A model generated the notes under the pieces. That model had not been told where the DNA came from, did not search any database, and saw only the letters and a program-made list of their open reading frames with translations. Below are positions 15,100 through 19,731 of a stretch of DNA of 19,731 nt, in pieces; the stretch's first letter is position 1; every line of letters starts with the position of its first letter. Both the position numbers and the translations under genes were made by a program. The stretch covers positions 1,018 through 20,748 of the forward strand of contig DCUS01000155.1 in NCBI GenBank assembly GCA_002327885.1, written 5' to 3'. This DNA comes from Syntrophaceae bacterium UBA2208 (lineage in GTDB: Bacteria > Desulfobacterota > BSN033 > UBA1163).

Positions 15100-16026
15100 A
15101 TGCCGTTACGGACCAATCACGAACTGCTGACTCTTGCGAAGAGAGGAGGCTATGCAGTAGGGGCGTTCAACACCAACAATTTGGAAATCCTTCAGGCCAT
15201 CGTTTCCGCAGGAGAGGCGGAAAAATCTCCTGCCATCATCGCCGTTTCAGAGGGAGCAATTCAGTATGCAGGGCTGCCTTTTATTGTTTCCATGGTTCGG
15301 ACAGCCTCGGATCAATCGTCGATCCCTTTGTCTCTTCACCTCGATCACGGAAAGGATCTGGACATCATCGGGTCATGTGTTGAGAACGGATTTACCTCTA
15401 TCATGATCGATGGATCACACCTCAAATTTCAAGAAAACATGGCGATAACCCAAAAAGTGGTGCAGATAGCAAGAAAAAAAGGAGTGTCGGTAGAGGCGGA
15501 GTTGGGAAGGTTGAAAGGAATTGAGGAGAAAGTTTCTGTTTCAGAACGAGAGGCTTTTCTTACTGACCCGCAAGCGGCAGAGGAGTTTGTCAAAAAAACA
15601 GAGGTGGATGCCCTGGCGATTGCCATCGGAACATCCCATGGCGCTTACAAATTCAAGGGGGAAGTCAACCTTGACTTTGAACGCCTCAAAGAAATCGCAC
15701 AGAGGATAGACATTCCTTTGGTACTTCACGGCGCATCGGGTGTCCCCCAATCTGTTCTTGAGAAAGCAGAGCGATTTGGCGCCAAGCTTCCTGGAGCAAA
15801 AGGGATTCCTGATGACGCCATCCGGATGGCGGTTTCCTTGGGGATTTCGAAAATCAACATTGATACTGATTTAAGGCTAAGTTTTATCGGCGCCATTCGC
15901 GAGGTCCTCACCAACAAACCCGAGGAGTTCGATCCCCGAAAGATTTTGGGACCTGGCCGGGAAGCCATCAGACAAACGGTTCAAGCCAAGATGAGACTTT
16001 TCGGAAGCTCCGGAAAAGCCGCATAG
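15100..16026 (+). CDS. fba: Fructose-bisphosphate aldolase, class II
   Basis: 308 residues. The enzyme interconverts fructose 1,6-bisphosphate with dihydroxyacetone phosphate and glyceraldehyde 3-phosphate in glycolysis and gluconeogenesis. Class II landmarks are present: GAFNTNNLE near the N-terminus; HLDHG (80-84) with the catalytic Asp82 and zinc ligand His83; VEAELG; GTSHGAYK with zinc ligand His180; LHGASG with His210; and NIDTDLR with the phosphate-binding end. Two in-frame ATGs, 15094 and 15100, are available. AAAGGAG ends one base before the first and seven before the second, and relatives start MPL..., so 15100 is preferred. The gene stands alone, transcribed away from the HD-GYP gene. 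A tagatose/ketose-bisphosphate aldolase is the alternative within the family. Confidence 0.9.
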   Translation: MPLRTNHELLTLAKRGGYAVGAFNTNNLEILQAIVSAGEAEKSPAIIAVSEGAIQYAGLPFIVSMVRTASDQSSIPLSLHLDHGKDLDIIGSCVENGFTSIMIDGSHLKFQENMAITQKVVQIARKKGVSVEAELGRLKGIEEKVSVSEREAFLTDPQAAEEFVKKTEVDALAIAIGTSHGAYKFKGEVNLDFERLKEIAQRIDIPLVLHGASGVPQSVLEKAERFGAKLPGAKGIPDDAIRMAVSLGISKINIDTDLRLSFIGAIREVLTNKPEEFDPRKILGPGREAIRQTVQAKMRLFGSSGKAA

Positions 16027-16036
16027 TTTGAATGAA

Positions 16037-16120
16037 GGAATGGTGGAATGATGGAACATTGGAATGTTGGGTTAAGATTTAAACCATTATTCCATTATTC
16101 CATTTTTCCAATATTCCAAC
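16037..16120. repeat. Long imperfect hairpin made of GGAATRRT words
   Basis: The left arm (about 16037-16071) is a run of GGAATGGT, GGAATGAT, GGAACATT, GGAATGTT words; the right arm (about 16086-16120) is its imperfect reverse complement, built from ATTCCATT words. The arms are about 35 bases with a loop of about 15. The hairpin lies between the 3' ends of the aldolase (+) and the small membrane protein gene (-), where a two-way terminator would be expected. Confidence 0.55.
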
Positions 16121-16185
16121 CGGGGCCAAGCCTCTCCTTTTTCAATCTTTTTTAAACCAACTTCTGATCTTCCTTCTCCAGTGCC

Positions 16186-16392
16186 CTATCCGTTCCGTTC
16201 ATGATGGTGGGGGTAATGTTCTTCAAGATGTTTTAAAAAACGCTTGATGATTTGACTCCGAGAGGAAAGGAGTGCCAGACCGATCAAGATAAATAAAATA
16301 CCCTGAAGAAAGGGGAGAAAAAGGCCTAAAACCCCCAGGACAATAAATAGCCAGCCGATAATCAGAAATCCTATATTCTTAATCGAATCCAA
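16186..16392 (-). CDS. Small two-helix membrane protein, PGPGW/DUF454-like
   Basis: 68 residues with two hydrophobic segments, about 6-27 (IGFLIIGWLFIVLGVLGLFL) and 31-43 (GILFILIGLALLS), then a basic tail rich in His (EEHYPHHHER). The pattern GWLFIVLGVLGLFLPFLQG resembles the PGPGW putative transmembrane family, in which the turn between helices is usually PGP-like; here it reads PFLQG. It probably sits in the inner membrane with its His-rich tail in the cytoplasm. Function unknown. It follows the transporter gene by seven bases and is likely co-transcribed with it. Confidence 0.6.
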   Translation of the reverse strand: MDSIKNIGFLIIGWLFIVLGVLGLFLPFLQGILFILIGLALLSSRSQIIKRFLKHLEEHYPHHHERNG

Positions 16393-16399
16393 TGGTTAA

Positions 16400-17104
16400 T
16401 TATTCTCCAAGTAAAAATGGGTTAAATCGTGTGTCACGATCAAAAACATCTATTTCCTCTCTTTTTTTAAGAAAATTAACCGCGCCATAGGTCAGCGGTG
16501 TGGCGATCGCCTCGTAAGCTGATTTGGAGAGCCATTGAACCACAATAGCGCCGGAGAGGACGGACAAAGGAATCGTCCCTATAAATGACAGGGTCATGAA
16601 TACAAGAGAATCTAATCCCTGACCGACAAGGGTCGATCCGATCGTCCGAGCCCATAACCACCGTCCATGGGTCGCCATTTTCATTTTGGCTAAGACAAAT
16701 GAGTTAGCAAATTCTCCTACCAGATAGGCCAGAAACGACGCCCCCAGCAACCGTGGTGTGTAGCCCAGTATCCGCTCATAGGCGGCCTGGCCATTCCAAA
16801 AAGAGGCCGCAGGTAAGATCTGTCCAATCCAGATGGCAATGACAACAATCAGGTTACAGAAAAAACCCAGCCAGATCACCCGTCTCGCCTGTCGATAACC
16901 ATAAACCTCAGTGAGCACATCACCAAAAATATAACTGATGGGGAAAATGATGATCGCTGCCGGCAACACTAATCCAAACATGTTGATCAGCTTAACGGCA
17001 ATGATGTTGGAGGCGATCAAACAGGCAATAAAAATAGACGCGACCAGCAAAAACCAATGGGAGTATCGGCCGGTCACGGAGATGGGTTGGCTTGGTGTCG
17101 CCAT
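16400..17104 (-). CDS. Queuosine precursor transporter, YhhQ/VUT family
   Basis: 234 residues with six or more membrane helices. Family landmarks are SNIIAVK (32-38), FPISYIFGDVLTEVYGYRQARRVIWLGF (54-81), and the C-terminal block AYEAIATPLTYGAVNFLKKREEIDVFDRDTRFNPF. In E. coli YhhQ takes up 7-cyano-7-deazaguanine and 7-aminomethyl-7-deazaguanine, salvage precursors of the tRNA base queuosine. The same role is inferred here. The frame starts with ATG and a weak AGGGGG ahead. A perfect TATAAT lies about 35 bases upstream on the minus strand. I looked for a preQ1 riboswitch in the leader and did not recognise one. The small membrane protein gene follows after seven bases. Confidence 0.85.
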   Translation of the reverse strand: MATPSQPISVTGRYSHWFLLVASIFIACLIASNIIAVKLINMFGLVLPAAIIIFPISYIFGDVLTEVYGYRQARRVIWLGFFCNLIVVIAIWIGQILPAASFWNGQAAYERILGYTPRLLGASFLAYLVGEFANSFVLAKMKMATHGRWLWARTIGSTLVGQGLDSLVFMTLSFIGTIPLSVLSGAIVVQWLSKSAYEAIATPLTYGAVNFLKKREEIDVFDRDTRFNPFLLGE

Positions 17105-17137
17105 CGGTCAGTGAACCCCCTAAGAAGGATGCTCATT

Positions 17138-17159
17138 ATTATACAGAAATAACGTTTCT
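17138..17159 (-). promoter_or_regulatory. Promoter -10 box and overlapping dyad for the transporter gene
   Basis: TATAAT on the minus strand at 17138-17143; no good -35 hexamer is seen. Directly upstream, AGAAA-CGTTA-TTTCT (minus strand, 17145-17159) is a perfect five-base dyad in what would be the spacer, a typical place for a repressor or activator. Confidence 0.35.
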
Positions 17160-17180
17160 TTCAGTAAAAAAATATAATGG

Positions 17181-17208
17181 TGGACAATTAAGCTATAATT
17201 AATATAAT
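17181..17208 (+). promoter_or_regulatory. Promoter upstream of the sigma factor gene
   Basis: TGGACA (17181-17186) is five of six to the -35 consensus and TATAAT (17203-17208) is perfect, with a 16-base spacer. This gives a leader of about 70 bases. It looks like a housekeeping promoter rather than an ECF type. Confidence 0.5.
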
Positions 17209-17241
17209 TTTATATGGAAGTCGACAGGATGTTTATAAATA

Positions 17242-17256
17242 GTTGAATATTTCAAC
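17242..17256. promoter_or_regulatory. Perfect palindrome GTTGAA-TAT-TTCAAC upstream of the sigma factor gene
   Basis: Six-base arms around TAT, placed about 30 bases before the start codon and downstream of the promoter at 17181-17208. It may be an operator or an RNA hairpin in the leader. Confidence 0.4.
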
Positions 17257-17283
17257 ATATTATACGTCTAAAAGGTGAAAAGA

Positions 17284-17892
17284 GTGGATCAAGAAGAAAC
17301 TCAATTGATCACCAGATGTCAACAAGGAGATCAGGATGCCTTGAAAGAGATCTTCGATAAATATCAGAAGAAGGTTTATCGAATCGCTTATGGCGTGGTC
17401 AGGCACAGGGAGGAGGCCCTCGATATTGTTCAGGAAGTCTTCGTCAAACTATTCCGATCCATTAAGAACTTTAAAGGGAGGTCTCATTTCTACACATATC
17501 TCTATCGAATGGTGATGAACACAGCCATTGACCATTCAAGAAAAATGGGAAAACAATTTATTTCAAGCCTTGATGGGGAAGGAAGCTTCGAACCCTCTGA
17601 GGAAGTTGAAAAATGGCCGGAAAGAATTCTCCTCCAGAAGGAGTTGGAAGAAAAGGTGAAGCGGGCGATAGGGAAGCTCCCCGCAGAACAGAAGGCGGCC
17701 CTGATCTTCAGAGAAGTGGAAGGACTTTCCTATCAGGAGATGGCAGATGCCATGGAATGTTCGATCGGGACGGTGATGTCCCGTCTTCATTATGCCAGAA
17801 AGAGGATGCAAGAATTATTGAAAGATTATGTTGGCCCTCAAGACCAGAGGAGGGATTCCCCCAGCCCTTTAAAAGAGGAGGCGGTTAGATGA
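17284..17892 (+). CDS. ECF-type RNA polymerase sigma factor (RpoE-like)
   Basis: 202 residues. Region 2 covers about 16-85: ALKEIFDKYQKKVYRIAYGVVRH, EEALDIVQEVFVKLF and FKGRSHFYTYLYRMVMNTAIDHSRK. Region 4 is near the C-terminus: LPAEQKAALIFREVEGLSYQEMADAM and CSIGTVMSRLHYARKRMQELL. It lacks regions 1 and 3, so it is an ECF sigma factor that directs RNA polymerase to its own target promoters. A GTG at 17275 is also possible, but AAAGGTGA at 17271-17278 fits the ribosome-binding end of 16S rRNA and sits well for the GTG at 17284, which is preferred. The stop overlaps the anti-sigma start by four bases (ATGA), so the pair is translated together. Confidence 0.88.
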   Translation: MDQEETQLITRCQQGDQDALKEIFDKYQKKVYRIAYGVVRHREEALDIVQEVFVKLFRSIKNFKGRSHFYTYLYRMVMNTAIDHSRKMGKQFISSLDGEGSFEPSEEVEKWPERILLQKELEEKVKRAIGKLPAEQKAALIFREVEGLSYQEMADAMECSIGTVMSRLHYARKRMQELLKDYVGPQDQRRDSPSPLKEEAVR

Positions 17893-18395
17893 TAGATTCC
17901 TGTTCTTCGCTATCAAAGCTCATAGAAAAATATTTTGACCGGGAAGCCACGGACAGGGAGAGGCTTTTAGTAGACGGCCATTTAAAGGCCTGTTCAGCCT
18001 GCCGGGATGTCCTAACATCCATGGAGGGGCTGAAAACATTAATAAAAGCTCCTGTTGAAGAGGCCGCCCGGCAGGAGGATTTCCCCTGGGTATGGCAGAA
18101 AATCGACCGAGAAATTCGTTCGCAGGAAAAAGTAAGCAGGTGGCAATCCCTGCGGTCCTGGATCGATCTTTCCCTTCTCTTCAAAAAGAAGGTTTGGATT
18201 CCTGCCGTAACAATGATCGCCATTTTTCTCTTCATATCCACCCAGGTGATTTTTAAAAAAATCCCTTCCTATTCTGAGACTTCTGTTGTAGAATACGTCG
18301 AAAGCGAGACCTATCATATCATGGTCTATGAGTCCGAAAAGGCAACCGTGATATGGTTATTCGACGGGGAGGATCAAAAATCATCCAGATCATGA
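17889..18395 (+). CDS. Zinc-finger membrane anti-sigma factor
   Basis: 168 residues. The N-terminus (about 5-45) is a zf-HC2/anti-sigma domain with HLKACSACRD, giving His31, Cys35 and Cys38 (HxxxCxxC), plus Cys5 upstream; this binds the sigma factor in the cytoplasm. One membrane helix covers about 102-122 (VWIPAVTMIAIFLFISTQVIF). The short periplasmic end contains VVEYVESETYHIMVYESEKATVIWLFDGED, which could sense a signal or protein partner. It overlaps both the sigma factor gene and the next gene by four bases each, so the three form one translationally coupled cassette. Release of the sigma factor probably occurs through loss or cleavage of this protein or through zinc/thiol change, which the sequence does not show. 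Confidence 0.85.
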   Translation: MIDSCSSLSKLIEKYFDREATDRERLLVDGHLKACSACRDVLTSMEGLKTLIKAPVEEAARQEDFPWVWQKIDREIRSQEKVSRWQSLRSWIDLSLLFKKKVWIPAVTMIAIFLFISTQVIFKKIPSYSETSVVEYVESETYHIMVYESEKATVIWLFDGEDQKSSRS

Positions 18396-18832
18396 AAAAG
18401 TTATTCCTTATATTACTCCTGACTTTTACCCTTTCTCCACTCTTAACTGCTTTGTCCTATGCTCAGGTGCAGGTCCGTCTTAGAGTCTTTGAGGCTTCCA
18501 ACGTTGGAACCGGAATCGATTCATCCCTGAAAGATATGCGGGACCAATTCAAACCTCTTGTCGATTTTTCGTCCTATCGCCTTTTAAAAGAAGAAACTCC
18601 TACCCTTTATCCCAACCAGACCATCTCATCCCCTGCTCATCCCGGGAGAAAAATTGAGCTTACATTAATCAAACAGCATAAAAACTTTGCGGATGTGAGA
18701 GTGAAGATCAAACGGGAGGAAATCGATGTTCTTAATACTCAGGTGAGGCTCTCCCCGGGAAGAACGGTTTCCATTGGAGGCCCGAAACATGGGGAAGGAG
18801 TAATCATTATAACCCTTTCTGGACAGTTCTGA
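18392..18832 (+). CDS. Secreted protein coupled to the ECF sigma/anti-sigma pair, function unknown
   Basis: 146 residues. A clean Sec signal peptide ends at about residue 24 (MKKLFLILLL..., LSYA|QVQV). The mature part is about 120 residues, mainly beta-strand in pattern: VQVRLRVFEASNVGTGID, FSSYRLLKEE, KIELTLIKQHKNFADVRVKIKR, TQVRLSPGRTVSIGGPKHGEGVIIITLSG. The last piece resembles the end strand of secretin or other beta-sandwich domains, but I cannot assign a family. The frame is open to an ATG at 18353, inside the anti-sigma gene; the ATG at 18392 overlaps the stop (ATGA) and begins the signal peptide, so it is preferred. The genetic coupling suggests it takes part in the signal sensed by the anti-sigma factor, or is a periplasmic target. 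Confidence 0.75.
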   Translation: MKKLFLILLLTFTLSPLLTALSYAQVQVRLRVFEASNVGTGIDSSLKDMRDQFKPLVDFSSYRLLKEETPTLYPNQTISSPAHPGRKIELTLIKQHKNFADVRVKIKREEIDVLNTQVRLSPGRTVSIGGPKHGEGVIIITLSGQF

Positions 18833-18891
18833 TTTCCATCCCCCTCAGTTAGAGTTAACCTTTCCTTCTCTCCAAATATCTACGATCTAAG

Positions 18892-18909
18892 CTGGAATCC
18901 AGATTTTTA
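18892..18909 (+). terminator. Weak candidate terminator after the sigma cassette
   Basis: CTGG-AAT-CCAG (18892-18902) is followed by ATTTTT. The stem has only four or five pairs, so it may be chance. It is the only candidate in the 163 bases between the secreted protein and the next gene. Confidence 0.25.
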
Positions 18910-18995
18910 AAAAATTTCGATTTGAATAAATTTCTTACTTCTCCCGTCTAAAAGAGTAAAAGGGTATTTGATGTTTCTGAAAGGAGGAATCTCTT

Positions 18996-19418
18996 ATGTG
19001 GAAAAAGTTAGCATTGATGGTCTTGGTTTTAGTCTTAATTTCTGCATTCACCATTCCCCCTGCCGAGGCGGGATCAAGAGCGCGTTATCGGTGGCAAGGG
19101 GCTGGAATTGCTTTGGGGGCCCTTGCGTTAGGAGGATTGATCCTGCATGGCTTGCATGCCCCACCGCCTCCTCCGCCCCATATTGTTTACTCACCTCCTC
19201 CGGAACCTTACTATCCCCCTCCCCCACCGCCTCGGGAATATGTCCCAGGTCATTGGGAAATCATGCGTGAGTGGGTTCCCGGGGTTTGGGAAAGAGTATG
19301 GATTCCCGGCCATTACGATCGTTGGGGAAACTGGGTGGCAGAACATCATATAGATCGCCAAACACCGGGGCATTATGAGGAAAGAAGAACCTGGATCGAG
19401 GGGTATTACAGAAATTAA
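18996..19418 (+). CDS. Proline-rich secreted protein with PGH(W/Y) repeats
   Basis: 140 residues. A signal peptide of about 25 residues (MWKKLALMVLVLVLIS..., PPAEA|G) is followed by a Gly/Ala-rich hydrophobic stretch (35-53, GAGIALGALALGGLILHGL) that may insert in a membrane or act as a glycine zipper. Next come proline runs (56-61 and 74-79). The C-terminal half contains four near-repeats with about ten-residue spacing: VPGHWEIMREW, VPGVWERVW, IPGHYDRWGNW and TPGHYEERRTW. These resemble the YXWGXW-type repeats found in many small outer-envelope proteins; the biological role is unknown. An AGGAGG 9 bases before the ATG supports the start. It is not coupled to the sigma cassette (163 bases apart), but might be one of its targets. 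Confidence 0.8.
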   Translation: MWKKLALMVLVLVLISAFTIPPAEAGSRARYRWQGAGIALGALALGGLILHGLHAPPPPPPHIVYSPPPEPYYPPPPPPREYVPGHWEIMREWVPGVWERVWIPGHYDRWGNWVAEHHIDRQTPGHYEERRTWIEGYYRN

Positions 19419-19459
19419 GTGGTAAAATCGCCAGTCAGAAATCTATTTCCATCATCTGC

Positions 19460-19485
19460 CATTCGGGGCTTGGCGCCGCCCAATG
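19460..19485. repeat. GC-rich hairpin before the dehydrogenase gene
   Basis: CATT-cg-GGGC-TTGGCGCC-GCCC-AATG can pair over CATT/AATG and GGGC/GCCC with a two-base bulge. It lies 25 bases upstream of the dehydrogenase start. There is no following T-run on either strand. Confidence 0.3.
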
Positions 19486-19509
19486 GGTCGAGGGAAGGAA
19501 AATCAACAG

Positions 19510-19731
19510 ATGAAGGCCATGGTCCTTAAAGAAATTTCCCCGATAGAAAAAGAACCCTTGAAGATGATGGATTTGCCAGATCCTGTCCCCGGATTTAAAG
19601 AGATTTTAATTAAGGTTTCTGCTTGTGGCGTTTGCCATACGGAACTGGATGAAATCGAGGGAAGGCTCCCCCCAAAGCTGCCCATTGTCTTGGGGCATCA
19701 GGTTGTGGGAGAAGTGGTAACATCGGGTCCA
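19510..19731 (+). CDS. Zinc-dependent alcohol dehydrogenase, N-terminal part
   Basis: The first 74 codons of a medium-chain dehydrogenase, leaving the window at its right edge. It begins MKAMVLKEISPIE and has SACGVCHTELDEIEG (37-51) with the catalytic zinc ligand Cys42, and LGHQVVGEV (61-69) with His63. Most zinc alcohol dehydrogenases have GHE here; Gln instead of Glu is found in some relatives of the propanol-preferring group. It would oxidise an alcohol or reduce an aldehyde with NAD(P); the Rossmann domain is outside the window. An AAGGA about 10 bases upstream supports the ATG. A proline-rich secreted protein gene precedes it by 91 bases. Confidence 0.85.
   Translation, partial: MKAMVLKEISPIEKEPLKMMDLPDPVPGFKEILIKVSACGVCHTELDEIEGRLPPKLPIVLGHQVVGEVVTSGP

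Noticed and set aside
17105..17180. preQ1 riboswitch in the leader of the queuosine-precursor transporter
   Set aside because: The leader lacks the preQ1 type I hairpin with the A-rich tail; only a promoter and a dyad are visible.
1..19731. Genome-wide TGA recoding (TGA as glycine)
   Set aside because: Several well-defined genes (U32 gene, permease, sigma factor, anti-sigma factor) use TGA as their stop, with ATGA overlaps.
1..19731. CRISPR array, tRNA or rRNA genes
   Set aside because: No regularly spaced direct repeats with unique spacers and no recognisable tRNA or rRNA sequence was seen on either strand.

Overview
The window reads like ordinary chromosome of an anaerobic or microaerophilic Gram-negative bacterium of the Desulfobacterota/'Deltaproteobacteria' type. 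GC content looks moderate, though I did not count it. This guess rests on general likeness of the proteins (an iron/manganese superoxide dismutase N-terminus, a U32 protein paired with a B12-type radical SAM enzyme, an ECF sigma/zinc anti-sigma cassette) and on the intergenic short-word repeats. No search was possible, so the taxonomy is inference. I saw no tRNA, rRNA, CRISPR array, phage gene or transposase gene.

Left part (1-6.6 kb): the 5' part of a superoxide dismutase gene runs off the left edge on the minus strand. Next is a two-gene plus-strand operon with a 4-base overlap, coding for a U32-family Fe-S protein and a cobalamin-binding radical SAM protein. A small hypothetical gene on the minus strand overlaps the 3' end of that operon. 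A NitT/TauT-type ABC importer follows (binding protein, ATPase, permease), headed by a good promoter and followed by a stand-alone AroQ-type chorismate mutase.

Middle (6.6-15 kb): a phytoene-desaturase-like FAD oxidoreductase on the minus strand is cut in two by a single in-frame TGA. A metallo-beta-lactamase-fold hydrolase lies on the plus strand. A minus-strand block then holds a 54-residue FmdB-like zinc ribbon gene, an MrfB/YprB-like exonuclease with TPR repeats, an MrfA/YprA-like DEAD-box helicase (together a likely DNA-repair pair) and a GAF/HD-GYP cyclic-di-GMP-type protein.

Right part (15-19.7 kb): class II fructose-bisphosphate aldolase (+); a two-gene minus-strand unit with a small membrane protein and a YhhQ-type queuosine-precursor transporter; then a tightly coupled plus-strand cassette of ECF sigma factor, zinc-finger membrane anti-sigma factor and a secreted protein. 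A secreted/membrane proline-rich protein with PGH(W/Y) repeats follows, and then the start of a zinc alcohol dehydrogenase that runs off the right edge.

The intergenic spaces hold several inverted or short-word repeats, including a 119-bp nested palindrome that looks like a non-autonomous mobile element, and three long-armed repeats or hairpins between converging genes. The most notable items are the in-frame TGA at a position where the family normally has glycine, the U32/B12-radical SAM couplet, and the sigma/anti-sigma/secreted-protein trio.
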